DNA from: Fulvia fulva
Lineage: Eukaryota; Ascomycota; Dothideomycetes; Mycosphaerellales; Mycosphaerellaceae
NCBI RefSeq assembly: GCF_020509005.1
Contig: NC_063012.1
Location: forward strand, 7,502,001-7,566,000
Reading direction: 5' to 3'
DNA: 64,000 nucleotides
Shown here: in pieces, positions 11,487 to 22,129 of the stretch
Layout: every line of letters starts with the position of its first letter
How positions within the stretch are numbered: position 1 is the first letter of the stretch
Program-made: the position numbers and the translations under genes
Notes under the pieces: generated by a model
What the model was told of the DNA's origin: nothing
Seen by the model: only the letters and a program-made list of their open reading frames with translations
The model's database searches: none

Positions 11487-14400
11487 TCACCACAAAATAG
11501 CGTCCGCAGGCACGATCGGACGCTCTCCCTCATCGCTTTCCTCCATCCTCACCCACGGCCCCTGGTTCTCAAGACCGACATGGTCCATACTACAGACGAC
11601 CTGGTTTACTCGCGACTCGAGCTCCTCTGCCGCCATCACATCAGTAGTCTCCCAGCTCGCTTCCCACCACAGTCGTTGTTCCTCGGCCATACGCTCTTCG
11701 GACAGCGCAATGACTTGGATGTTGTGATGCTCGTGGTCGGCCGGCTCCATGAAAAGATCCTGCACCTGCACGACCTTCGTCGTGATACCGTCAGCTGTCT
11801 GGTGGAACACTCTCTTCGCAAGGACTCTCTCGAGCGTGAACACGCCGATGGAGACCATTGCTCTGAAAGACGGTGCATCCTCAGCACTCTTCATGGAAGC
11901 AACAAACTCTTTGACTGCCTTTGATGCTGGCGTGTCACCTTCGCTGGCCGGCCTGAGAATAGCATATTTCACATCCCAGACTCTGGTCGGGAAGTGAGCG
12001 CAGGCCTCTGTCAATATCTGATCTTGAGACTTGATGGTATAGCTCTCCTTGTCGGCGGAGGGAATGGTGATGGTCAAGAAAGCGCCAGTATCGTCCCGAA
12101 TGATGACGTCGTAAAAGACGTCAGTGACGAAGTCTCCATCGCTCTTGCTCATGAGTGCGATCAATGCCTTCGCATCGTTGTTGGAAGTGGTGACGCGGCT
12201 GAACAAATCTCGTTTGAAGTCGGTCGACGTGGCACTCAGCTTGTGCTGCAGTACCTCGGGCTCATTGGTGCGTTGTCGGAGCGACTTGTCGAGACCACGC
12301 AGCAAAACGATGCCGATTTGGCATGCTAGCTTGACCGTCTCCAGTGGTTGGGCGGTATCTGACTCTGCGTCTGCACTCTGTGCTTTAAGCATGGACAGCT
12401 GTCGGATGTCAAGCAGTGCTTGTCCGAAAGCATGGGACTCGCTAACGATGCTGGAGCTAGGAGGTGCTTTAGAGATATTTGGAGCTCCGCCGTGTTCTTC
12501 TGCTTGCGTCGTCTTGATGCGAGGCTTCTGCTCACTGGTCTGAGGCAAGGGTGCTAGCTTCGGCTTCGGTGGCGGCGGAGGCGAAGGCAGTGGAAGCTCG
12601 ACCTTCTTTGCGGCAGACTTGGCACCACCCTTCAGCGTGTTCTTCGATTTGTGTTTCTTGGTGGCTTTCTGCCGCATTGTGTTGCGCTTGAGTGTGTAAT
12701 TTGCTGGTAGCGTCTGTACACGTTCGACGATGACATCTTGCGAGCCTCCGTCGCCTGTGGGGCGTTCCTGGCGTGCCTGAGAGGTGGATTCAGACGAAGT
12801 CGGCACCAGAGGGTTCTGCATATTGGCAAAAATACTCGCAGGAGGCTGGCTCGGCACGTCTTCAAGGACATTCGGTTCGACATCGATGAGCTGGCCGTCG
12901 GACTCCTTGACACCAGGGCTAGCAGAGACCTGATCAGGCTTAATTCGAGGAACTCTGGGGGCGAGGAAGCCAGGTGGCGCTTCTGGTAAGCGATCAGAGG
13001 AGCGTGATCGTTCTTCGACAAGTCTTACCGTTTGAACGCGTGGCTGGACGACATTGTTGACCCACTCGGGTTCTGCTTGGGCTACACAGGGTCAGTCATG
13101 AGCGGTCGATGCAGGCCTATAAGCGTGATATTTCAGGAAATGTCTTACCTGGTGTATTGACAAGAGTGTCTTCAGAAGCACAGACACCAGAATCAGCGCG
13201 GGAGCCTCGCGTCCCTGTTTGCGACTCCCGGTTGCCAAAGTCACTGCGGTCTGTTGGCGCGGGTGAGAAACCACTTCCAGAGATTTCTCTTTGGCGTAGC
13301 AAGACTTGCTGTCGCTTCGACTTGGGCTTCTGCTCCGTGTAGTTCTCAATCTCCCATTTGGCCAGTGCTGCCGCTGGTGCGTGCAGACCCTTCCGATCGA
13401 CACCCGAGAAGTCTTTTCCATAGTCTGGAAAGCTACTGTTGTCATCTCTTGCACTGACCTTTCTCTGCCGGAGGGCTGTATCCTGAGAAGCCCTCGTAAC
13501 AGCGCGTTGCCGTGGCAGACGTTGAGATTGAGGAGACTGCTCTATGAGTGGTTGTTTTACCGGCGATGGCGTCTGCTGGCATGGTCGCAAATTCAATTCA
13601 AGCGGTGGAAAGTTCTCGAGCTGCTGTGTACTCGATGGCGGACGCTGTGGCGTGTCTCGCTGCGGTCGACGTGTTGGCATCACTCCCGCTGGTCGCGCGT
13701 TGGTCCAAGCAGTCAGGCGAGCTTCTGGGCTGCTCAATAGGCCCCAGTCGCCAGAGAACGATCGCCGCATGGACGCCGCAACTTGTTTGCTGCTGTTAGA
13801 GCCGAGGAGATCAGCAAATGCAGGCTCCTCCGCCTCATCAGAATCCGAGTCATCTCCCGAACCGTCAATGCTCCCCATCTGGCCCTTCAATAGGTTATTG
13901 AAGGCACCAGTTGGCGGTCGCTCGTCTGCAGAAGTCTCAGAGTCTGCCGGGTCATCGTCCAGCGCCTGAGCTCCCTTGGGTACGCGCACCCGTCCAATGG
14001 CGTATGAGTCTGTTGCTGCGATCAGGTTCCTTGCATCTTTCGGCATGTCGGCCTTTTCGGCCGGATCTTCTTGTCTCGTCTCGCCAATGCCCTGCACCCA
14101 CTTCTCGACTGTAGGCGCTTCGCCGACATGAGCCCACGTCCGTGCAGCTGAGTTGTTGGCATCGGCATCGAAAGTACGCGTGTCGTGGAGACGCTCGAAT
14201 CGCGGGAGCGCCAGCTGATTCTCGCCCGCTGTCTCGAGTGAAATACGGCCGGTGCCCGTTCTGCCATTGAATGCGTAGCGGCCAGTCTCTTCGATCCACC
14301 GGACAGCTCTGCAAGTCAAGCCATCGTTGACGACTCTCTGTGCTCTTTCGTTGAAAGGAGCCAAAGTTCGTTCGAGTAGATCACCGGCGAGCTCATCCAA

Positions 14401-14943
14401 TCTGAAGAATCTCAGCATTTTGCCTTCTGCTGGCCCAACGATGACCAGGTGTGTCACCGAAGGCCTGCCGCTGACAAGGGGAGCCGACATGGTGAGGTCT
14501 TCTTCGTCCTCCTGTCTTTGCTCGGCAAAGCTGTCGAGCGCATCGAATCGACTCTCTGGAAAGCGGAGTATATTGGGTCTACGCTGCGCGGATGTGTCAG
14601 CCTAGAGTCTTCGTGCGTGGGGGAGATCTCACATCCCACAGGCATACCTCTTCGTTCTCAGCATCGTCAAGCTCCTGTTCGATGTACTTCATAATAATCG
14701 TGGTCAATGCATCATCCGCCATCGAGCCCAAGGTATTGGGGCATTCGAGAAGGAAAATCTGCACACAGTCAATGGAAGGCTTCAATCATCGGAACTCTTC
14801 TTACATACCTCCTGCGCGCCATCATACCAAGAACGAACCGCCACATCCTGGATAACCTCGTTGAACGTGCCGATGACTGCAGAGCGCGCTTGCGCGTTGA
14901 ACGCGTACAGCGAAGAGTGGTAGTACCTCGCCACGTCCGACAT
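11487..14943 (-). CDS. Large orphan protein, 1091 aa, low-complexity centre
   Basis: Four exons: complement(14809..14943), complement(14648..14758), complement(13149..14583) and complement(11487..13081). Phases close exactly to 1091 aa, and two long frames that look separate become one protein across a 67-nt intron (GTAAGA donor, GTAG acceptor). I do not recognise the family. The N-terminus (MSDVARYYHSSLYAFNAQAR) through about residue 300 looks folded. The centre is Ser/Pro/Gln-rich and probably disordered, with a basic patch (RQKATKKHKSK) and a proline run. The C-terminal ~330 aa look folded again, with repeated hydrophobic blocks and a WWEASWETTD segment. There is no signal peptide or membrane helix. 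A basic tract suggests nuclear location, as inference only. Confidence 0.7.
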
Positions 14944-15529
14944 TGTTATTACGAGAGTGGTGGTAATGCTGTGGTGTTCTCGTTCTGTTGATGCGCTCTC
15001 ACGCCAAGTTCGACATGTTGCTGGCTGCCAATAGATGTGATGTTGTATTTCCTGTTCGGGGTCGAGGTGAAGTTGAGAAGCTGCGTGTTTGGGAGCTCGG
15101 ACGTTGTGCAAACGCTGGCGAGGAAGGCGCGAGTCGTCACATGGTCTTGGCGAGTTTCGTCGATGCCATAGAGCAATAGGCATCACCACCATGATGGCGA
15201 CTCTATTATGCACTCTCCCGACCTCACACCCCACAATCCACTATTTCACCTGTTCTCATCTTGACACGTTCGTCATCAAGTCTTTTCGTTCCAGGATACA
15301 GGTCCATTTTCATTTGCCTTTATTGTACAGGGGAATCATGGGGGCCATTACACCAGAACGTCTAACCAGTCGTTCCAACAGATCTTTCTGCTCCAATGTG
15401 CCAGCCAGGCCAACTAGTTCAACCTAGCCGTACTCCAGTCACAGTCCTGACACGTAAAATGCCAATTCTGCATTTATCGTCGTCAAACGCCGCCGCTAAA
15501 CCGCCACAAGTATGCCGCACGCACCAACG
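14944..15529. other. Intergenic, upstream of the 1091-aa orphan gene
   Basis: About 590 bp that include the promoter of the orphan gene and the 3' UTR side of the She3-like gene. No frame looks coding. Confidence 0.5.
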
Positions 15530-16495
15530 CTAGTTTGAAGAATCCAAGCCTGTGTTTTTCTTGATGCCCATGACCCAGCGCATCTGATCCACCACCTTGT
15601 CCATCTCGACACTCAGCTTGCGGGTCTTCTCGTTCTCGGCGTCAGTCTGGTGCTGCAGTCCCGACATCTGCGCCTTGGACTCTTCTTGCAACTTGACCCA
15701 CTGTGCCAGCGTCTCTTCCTGAAGTTTCCGATTACGCTCAGCTTCCTGCCGCATCTGGTCCGTGACAACGCTGAGTCTCGAGATGGTCTGCTGATCCCGC
15801 GCAATGGCATCATGCAGGGCCTTCTGCTCCTTGGCCGCGTTTGCGATCTGTCTCTCGAACACTGTGTTCTTTTGGTTGTAGCTGGTCCGAAGGATCTCCG
15901 CATGATTGGTGGCATGCTTCGTCTCCTCTACCGCGCGCTGCGTGGCTGTATCGCAGAGCTCTACGGCTTCGTCGCGTGCAGCCTCTATTTGCTGCATGCG
16001 TAAGGTCGCAGCTTGTCTGTTCTTCTTCTCCTCCGCAAGCTCGTCCTTCAGCTCTTTGATCTGGCGGTCTCTGCGGGCGAGCAACGAACGATCCACACCC
16101 TTAGCGTGAGACAGGTTGTCGATCTCTGCCTGAAGAGCCCCCATCTGTGGCTTCACAGTCTGCAAGTTGCGCTGAAACTCCTCAGCCTTCACCATCTGCT
16201 CTTTCAGCTCGCGCTTGAGCTTGTCATTCTCTGCCATGAGCTTCTCAATCACGCGACCAGACTTGCCGGTGCCTGCATGGCCAACAGCCGAGCTCCACTG
16301 TCCGTTCGAGGCGGGTGACAGCGGAGAAGATGGTACGTTCTGCGAGCCGCCGTTCGAGAGTGGTGAAGAGTCAGCATTGGAGTGGACACCACTGGTACGG
16401 CGGGTGTTCTGTTGGCTTGGTGACAAGAGGGTGCCGTTCGGTGCTGGTGGACTGTTGCCGGGAGGCGTACTGTACACCTGAAATGCGGTCATGGC
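15530..16495 (-). CDS. She3-domain coiled-coil protein (mRNA-transport adaptor family)
   Basis: A 321-aa frame from the first in-frame ATG at 16495 to a TAG at 15530. The first ~85 aa are Ser/Pro/Asn-rich. From SGRVIEKLMAEND onward (about residue 78) the protein is a long coiled coil rich in Glu, Lys and Gln, containing LQAEIDNLSHAKGVDRSLL and RRDRQIKELKDELAEEKKN, as in the fungal SWI5-dependent HO expression protein 3 family. In yeast She3 joins the RNA-binding protein She2 to myosin Myo4; in filamentous fungi the partner is unclear. The frame is open upstream to 16639, and a good branch point (CGACTAACC) with CAG acceptor ending at 16600 suggests the true N-terminus may come from an unidentified upstream exon. 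Confidence 0.75.
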   Translation of the reverse strand, partial: AMTAFQVYSTPPGNSPPAPNGTLLSPSQQNTRRTSGVHSNADSSPLSNGGSQNVPSSPLSPASNGQWSSAVGHAGTGKSGRVIEKLMAENDKLKRELKEQMVKAEEFQRNLQTVKPQMGALQAEIDNLSHAKGVDRSLLARRDRQIKELKDELAEEKKNRQAATLRMQQIEAARDEAVELCDTATQRAVEETKHATNHAEILRTSYNQKNTVFERQIANAAKEQKALHDAIARDQQTISRLSVVTDQMRQEAERNRKLQEETLAQWVKLQEESKAQMSGLQHQTDAENEKTRKLSVEMDKVVDQMRWVMGIKKNTGLDSSN

Positions 16496-17522
16496 GGCGA
16501 CTTCTGGTAGTTGCGGAGCGGTGGATGGTGTTGGTGAGCTTGTGACAGCCTGCGAGCTCGAGGATCGATGCGAGTTTGGTGTGATGGTTGCGCGCTTATC
16601 TGCGAGCGAGTGCACTGGGAACTTGGTTAGTCGCGGCACGCAGCTATGTCACATAGCAGCATGTCAAAAGATCCAGTCCCGGGTCCAGCAGCAGCAGCAG
16701 GGGTCGCAGTAAGGACAGCGAAGGTGACGTTCCTGGAGATGGACCTTTCCGCGCTCCTGGACCCAGTCCATTGGCAGGTGCAGTGCATCATGGTCGCTCA
16801 ATGAGTAGTTCCAGTCCCAGTAATTCGGAGTCCGTAAGCAGAGACAAAGGCGGCGGCGCATTCGGTCAGTCGCTCAAAGTTGAGTATAAAGCTGGTGAAA
16901 GAGAGGTTGAAGACATACACTTCGAGAATGAGGTTCCTAACAAATTAGTACCACTTTGCAGCACCGGGATCACTTTGCCAGGGTTTGTTGACGAACGCAG
17001 AGACATTGCTTATTGCATATCGGTGTGCTCGGCTGATCGGTGGGAGGTGGGTGTAGGTCGCGGCGGTGCTGCGCCGGTCTTCGTTGTTGGTGGTGGAGGT
17101 GGAAAGGACTCGCGGAAACAAAACTCCAAGCAGTCCGCTGTGAATATGGAGCGCGCATGAAGTGAGAAGTGACGTTTCCTCGCTCACTCTTGTTGCTGCA
17201 GGGTGCTCGCGTAGAAACAATACAACGGCCGCTAGCAACGGCTCGCAATGACAGCATAAACCCTGTGCTGTTTACGCGCGTGCCGAGCGCGTATTCACGA
17301 ACCAGACTTTGACAGCGTGCTGCAATCTTGATGACTGCTGCATATGTTCGTTTCGAATAATGTCTCGAGCGATGCTATCGTACTCTCATGCCACTCAAAT
17401 ATGCAGCTTCATTAAGCGCCTGTCCGTTTGGCAACTGGTCCTCCTGCTCCGGCCCATGCACCAGCGCGTCCCGCTACCCAAACGCCTCGCTCTTTCGGAG
17501 ACACATGTACAACAGCAGCTCA
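16496..17522. other. Intergenic / possible 5' exon of the She3-like gene
   Basis: About 1 kb. A plus-strand frame (16771-17160) and minus-strand frames overlap here, but none shows family features. The part near 16600-16870 may contain a short first exon or spliced 5' UTR of the She3-like gene. Confidence 0.4.
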
Positions 17523-19754
17523 CTACTGCGCCTCTGTCTTGGTCTCCGCAGCTCCCTCTTGTTCGAGTACCCCCGGTCTCCACTTGGTCAGTATCTTTCT
17601 GGCTGCTGGCTTCGCATCCGGATTCTCCTTCCACATCTGCTCAGCACAATCGATAGCCAGCTGACGCACGGGTGGTCGAAACATGATGAGATACAGCAGC
17701 GTCTTAGTGCTCATCTGTATCCTCTCTGGATCTTCCGCAAGCCTCTTGACTCGGTCCAGTACATCCTCATTGATGGCCGGGACTTCCGAGAGGAATCTGA
17801 TCAGCACTTTGTCGTCCTTGACGTCGAAGTAGGGCACCATAGCGTCCAGTGTTCGCAGTGTCCAGTGCCAATAGTTGGGGAAGTCGTCGTCCTCGACGTC
17901 TTCGCCCTCTGCTTGTCTCTCCTTGATGGAGAGACGGTCAGAGTACCATTCTTCGCTTAGCCACATTATGGCTACGTCGATTCGTTGTCGGAAGGCTTCC
18001 ATCACATAGTTTAAGAGGGACTCGCGAATGCCCCAGGACACCGTGAACGGTCGTCCTTTCTTGGCGAGAGATCGCTCGCCATTCTCTCCCTTGACACCAT
18101 TGCCGTTCCCCCCTGAGCCTCGAGTCGCGACCCTGATCATCAACGCAACCCAGCCTTCTCTATCGTGTCCTGAAGCCGACGCCGCAGCCAGGCGGTTGAA
18201 GCTATGTTCTGCTGGAGCTGGCTTGCCTTTTACTCTGATGTCGTTGTCCATGTCCTTAAGGGTCTCGAAGACCCGTGTCACGGCAGTCTTACTGTATTCG
18301 TCTCGCTCCATATCATTCACAGGCGCCGGCGGAGGCAGGGTGAAAGTACTAGCAACGTCATTCGTAGGTCCACCTAAAGGGAGGTGCTCTAATCGACTGA
18401 CGGCTTGATTCTCTCCTGATAGTCCAAAGGTAGGATCATAATCGTCATCGTCCTCATCTCCAGGGACAGGTCTCGGAACGTTGGGCATAGGCGGTGCGCG
18501 TGTCAGGTCGAGCCACCTCGAACGTACCGCATTGATGGCCTCATCGAGCTTCTCCTTCGGCACTGCGTTGAGCATGGCAGGTATTAATTGTTGGATGATT
18601 GGTATCGGCAGTCGGTCTGCCTGGAACTCTGCCACCGAGCGGTCATTCGTCAACGTCCATAGCTGTGCAAGAGACATTGGCCCGGGCGGCAGTGGTGGGT
18701 AGCCTGTGTGCGGGATATGTTGTTGTGACCGATTCGTGCCGTTCGTAGCATCTGCATCGAGACGTTGACGCTTTGCATCGTCCAGGCCGTCGACTGGCTC
18801 CTCGGGCGCTGGTCGCTTGAGGTGGTGGTTCTCAGAAAACACTTCGATAAGACCATGCTTCAGACGCTCAATTTGCTGCTGTATCCTTCCAGCAAAGGCA
18901 CTGTTCGGATTTCGCTTCAAACAGTTGAGCAGAAACGACATGGTGGTGCGGGTCATGCTCTTGATGGTGAGCTTGTCCTTCGTCGTCATTGGCCTGCCGG
19001 CTGCTCGCAAAGGATTGAATTGAAGGACAGTGGCGAGAATCTTGCTTGATATGCTGGCTCTTCGATGCACTAATCTTGCGAGAGAATTGAGCGTTGCGGT
19101 CACGATGAGTGCATCTGAGAGATTGTCCTGAAGGACACCAAGTAATCGATCCAGCAGTCCAGATGCCTCCGCCTCCAGGTTGGCAGGCGGTATCACAGTA
19201 TGATCGCGAGGCACCAATGCAAGACTGATCTCATTCTGCTCCGGCCGTCGTGGATCTGCAATCAGGCCTGGGGTCTGTGTTTGCACCACGCAAGCCACGA
19301 ACTTTATGCAGCATATTCGCACCCCAGGACTTGCAGTGTCCATTCTGCGCAGTATGCTACTCTTGATCGTGGCCATCTTGCTCCATGATTCGCTGTCAGA
19401 AGTATTGTTGACAGTATGCCTGAAGATGAACGGATATACGCTGGCGGCGCACTGCACAGCACTCTTCACCACAGTCGTGTCCTCGTCCTCGCCCATGAGC
19501 TCTTTCCGGTTCAGCCAGCCCTTCAACGTCTCCAGCACCGTCGGCGCCATCTGCTGCTTCTCGTCCGGCGTGACTGCTTGCGACGCGAACGTCTCTGCTA
19601 AGAAGTCGGCACCCCATCGTCGTACCTCGAGCTGGGCTGTGTATGCGATGACTTGAAGCACACCGAGGACTACTTGGGGGTACAGGGTGTGGTCTTTGAG
19701 CACAATCTCGCGCGCGGAATTCAGCGACTGGAGCGCCTCTGCTGGCGACGCCAT
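17523..19754 (-). CDS. PTA1: Pta1/symplekin, cleavage and polyadenylation factor subunit
   Basis: A single-exon gene of 743 aa starting MASPAEALQSLNSAREIVLKD. Pta1 is the scaffold of the mRNA cleavage/polyadenylation factor that bridges the phosphatase and nuclease modules (Ssu72, Ysh1) in the nucleus. The N-terminal ~300 aa form the symplekin/Pta1 HEAT-type domain (EVRRWGADFLAETFASQ, KSAVQCAASVYPFIFRH, MDTASPGVRICCIKF). A conserved block follows near residue 400 (AQLWTLTNDRSVAEFQADRLP) after a linker with a KRPAPEEP/AKRQR nuclear-localisation-like patch. The C-terminal third is helical. Length matches fungal Pta1. I chose the ATG at 19754; the frame extends upstream to 19811 only through a non-family segment. 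It is divergent from COA3. Confidence 0.9.
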   Translation of the reverse strand: MASPAEALQSLNSAREIVLKDHTLYPQVVLGVLQVIAYTAQLEVRRWGADFLAETFASQAVTPDEKQQMAPTVLETLKGWLNRKELMGEDEDTTVVKSAVQCAASVYPFIFRHTVNNTSDSESWSKMATIKSSILRRMDTASPGVRICCIKFVACVVQTQTPGLIADPRRPEQNEISLALVPRDHTVIPPANLEAEASGLLDRLLGVLQDNLSDALIVTATLNSLARLVHRRASISSKILATVLQFNPLRAAGRPMTTKDKLTIKSMTRTTMSFLLNCLKRNPNSAFAGRIQQQIERLKHGLIEVFSENHHLKRPAPEEPVDGLDDAKRQRLDADATNGTNRSQQHIPHTGYPPLPPGPMSLAQLWTLTNDRSVAEFQADRLPIPIIQQLIPAMLNAVPKEKLDEAINAVRSRWLDLTRAPPMPNVPRPVPGDEDDDDYDPTFGLSGENQAVSRLEHLPLGGPTNDVASTFTLPPPAPVNDMERDEYSKTAVTRVFETLKDMDNDIRVKGKPAPAEHSFNRLAAASASGHDREGWVALMIRVATRGSGGNGNGVKGENGERSLAKKGRPFTVSWGIRESLLNYVMEAFRQRIDVAIMWLSEEWYSDRLSIKERQAEGEDVEDDDFPNYWHWTLRTLDAMVPYFDVKDDKVLIRFLSEVPAINEDVLDRVKRLAEDPERIQMSTKTLLYLIMFRPPVRQLAIDCAEQMWKENPDAKPAARKILTKWRPGVLEQEGAAETKTEAQ

Positions 19755-20119
19755 CGCGACAACGCAAACTGCTGTGACGGCGCAGGGTATGTGCAGGTCA
19801 CGCGGAAACAACAGCAGCTATGCTAACTACAGTCCAGGCAGAGATTCAGTCTGTGACACGCACGTTCATCGTCGGGTAGGGCCAGTGGTCGTGTTGGCGG
19901 TGATATCAGTCAATGGAGAAGGTAGTCGCGGTGGTGGTTGTGGGAGAGAGGTGTTGGAGGTGGCATGGCATTGAACGCGAACGTCAAGGGAGCTTGACTC
20001 TTGAGTGAGCTGCGGAGCAAGCCGCACTTGCCCCGAGTTAGTTGCCCACTCTGGCCCTGGAGTGCGACACCATCGATCGCATGTGAATGTCGTAGATCTG
20101 TCGTCCAACCATCACCAAC
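19755..20119. promoter_or_regulatory. Divergent promoter of PTA1 and COA3
   Basis: 365 bp separate the two start codons, so both promoters must lie here. No named element could be assigned. Confidence 0.55.
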
Positions 20120-20492
20120 ATGCCTCTCGGAAGGTATTCACAGCAATCACCAGCATTATTACCGCGACGCTAACGTAGTCCAGAATACCGCAGTCCTCAT
20201 ACTACGACAAATACAACCGCCCGAGCGCCGCACTCTACCGAGCTCGACAACCATACCTCGTCCGCAATGCGTTAACAGGAGTCGCCATCTTTGGCTTTGT
20301 AGCCGCAGTCTGTATGTGGTCGATACGCTAGGACATTGTCGCTCACATCAGTACTAAGACAAACCAGATACATGGACCATAAAGGCGATCGGCCAGGACG
20401 ACTTTTCCGATGTACCCATACCCGATGCTCCAGCACAACCTGCGCACGCACCGAACATGTCGACGGTGAAGAGCGCTGGTAGTAAGCAATAG
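20120..20492 (+). CDS. COA3: Cytochrome c oxidase assembly factor 3 (Coa3)
   Basis: Three small exons, 20120..20133, 20184..20311 and 20368..20492, give 88 aa. No single open frame reveals this gene; splicing gives MPLGRIPQSSYYDKYN..., then YRARQPYLVRNALTGVA, one transmembrane helix (residues about 34-52), then YTWTIKAIGQDDFSDVPIP. This matches the Coa3/CCDC56 family, small inner mitochondrial membrane proteins that with Cox14 stabilise newly made Cox1 and couple its translation to assembly. The introns have GTATTC and GTATGT donors, GCTAAC and ACTAAG branch points, and CAG acceptors. The first coding exon is only 14 nt. It ends with TAG and converges on the complex I subunit gene. Confidence 0.88.
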
Positions 20493-21040
20493 AAGTGGCT
20501 GTATGGACGGGAACAACTGTTTGATGAAGAGCAAGGACGATTTGCAGCGGCATCGGGTGGCGTTACATGGGTAGTGGACGAGATGTTGCAATGGATGAGA
20601 CGGAAATTCTGTGCGGTACAGATACCCACGGGGGCGTTGCCTCTGAGCACAAGTCTCATCGGCAGATGCTGAGGTCGCGAGAATGCAATATGAGAGAAGG
20701 CGAGTCAGGCCTGGGCACATGAGGAATACGGATTTCAGGACCTGCAAAGCATCACATCAACACAGGATCTGCTCCAAGCGAACTTTCCAGACCGCGTCAC
20801 GAGTCTGAAGACAGTCGAGAAGCTCCGCGACTTGCCTCTCAACCACACATCTCCTGCAGATGACGGGCTAGAACGCTTCTGAAGTGGCTGTTTCGACAGG
20901 ATGCGGCCCATGGGTTGTAGCCACGCATCCGGGAAGGAACACTGGGAAGTCTTCTCAGCACGGGCATCGCAAACTGTTCGCTCTACTCAGGCGTTGACAG
21001 CGTGTGTATATACAAAGGAACTTCGTGCTACACGTCAGAC
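20493..21040. other. Convergent intergenic region
   Basis: About 550 bp between the 3' ends of COA3 (+) and the complex I subunit gene (-). Frames here are not protein-like. Confidence 0.5.
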
Positions 21041-21802
21041 CTAGCTATCGTCCACAGCTGGGGTAGTCTTTGAGAAGCTCTCAAAAGGCTGCTCTACCGG
21101 TACCTTGTTATCCCTCAGTTGCTGCAGCTTCTTCTCGTTCTCTGCAAAATTCTCCGTCTCGTACTTCTTGATCAGCTCGTCCATGTTGGCAAATCCATGA
21201 CCGGCAGGGACGTTCCAGGGTGAGCCGACATTCAGTTGTCTGTTGCGGTGGTCCGTTAGCATTCATCTCCCATGAACCACCCCGGCCTCATGTATCTTGC
21301 AGCTCTTCATATCTGTTGTACGTACTCGGGAAACCGCAGGTCCACATGCCTGACGTTCGACTGGTTGGTCTCCGTCAAGAACAACACCCTGTCCGCTGCC
21401 GCTTGCTCCACCGCCTGTGTATGGAAGTCATTACGCTGTGCCCACTTCGTCTTGTACTCGGCGTAGGTCTTTGTGATCAGACGTGTAAAGTACGGCTGCT
21501 CATCGGTGCCTTGGCTGGAGAGCTTGTATAGTGCGAGGGAGAGTGGAATGGCAGAGATGGTTGTGTAGAAGCCTTTCTGTGTGCATTGTCAGCACGCCAT
21601 GTCAACCACATCCATTTCCAGCTCTTCACAAGCAGCACTCGCTCCTGGAAGCATGACATACGCCAAAGGACTCGTTCGCTGGTGCAGCGTGTGCATCGTG
21701 GGCTCCGTGGCCGTGATCGGAGACGTTTCGGCGGCGCTGGCGCGATAATCGGGATCGCACTTGACGCGCTGAGCGCAGTGCTGTTCGTTGAAGAGGCTGC
21801 AT
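21041..21802 (-). CDS. NADH:ubiquinone oxidoreductase 17.8 kDa-type subunit (complex I)
   Basis: Three exons, complement(21662..21802), complement(21326..21576) and complement(21041..21239), give 196 aa. The N-terminus is a typical mitochondrial presequence: Arg- and Ser-rich with no acidic residues for about 28 aa (MQPLQRTALRSARQVRSRLS). A His-rich stretch (DHGHGAHDAH), then ESFGKGFYTTISAIPLSLALYKL (one membrane helix), then a charged helical region and HVDLRFPEQLNVGSPWNVPAG follow. This architecture and the GKxFYxTIS and GSPxNVPAG motifs fit the fungal accessory complex I subunit first described as 17.8 kDa in Neurospora. Intron signals are good (CTGACA and GCTAACG branch points). Assignment rests on motif memory, not alignment. 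Confidence 0.8.
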
Positions 21803-22129
21803 TGTGTTGTGAGGAAGCCAATGGCTATCGGCGACGCCTCTGATACGGCTTCGAGATGTGAGGTGACCGTGAGCCAGGAAGCTCGGAAGCCGGCACGGAA
21901 GAGGCCGCACAAATCACGATTGGTGGAATCGTCAACTGCACTTCACTTCACTCCACTTCACTTCACTTCACATTACATTGGCATTGGAACAGGGGCGTAA
22001 AGTGGCGTGCCATGCATCTTTCCAGTATCATCGCATTCTCCGAGCTATGGAGGCCAGTCTCTGCTGCCGGCCTTCGGTGTAGTAAGTAGTCGCACTCGAC
22101 GCGCTTTCATATGCCGCTCAATTCCCCCT
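21803..22129. promoter_or_regulatory. Upstream region of the complex I subunit gene
   Basis: 327 bp between the complex I start and the 3' end of the small basic protein gene. It contains the CACTT-type pentanucleotide repeat listed separately. Confidence 0.45.
21939..21970. repeat. Pentanucleotide repeat (CACTT)n
   Basis: A run of CACTT units interrupted once (CTCCA), about six copies, lying roughly 140-170 bp upstream of the complex I subunit start codon. It is a short microsatellite in a promoter. Confidence 0.85.

Noticed and set aside
16771..17160. 129-codon plus frame upstream of the She3-like gene
   Set aside because: No family features and overlaps other frames of equal length.
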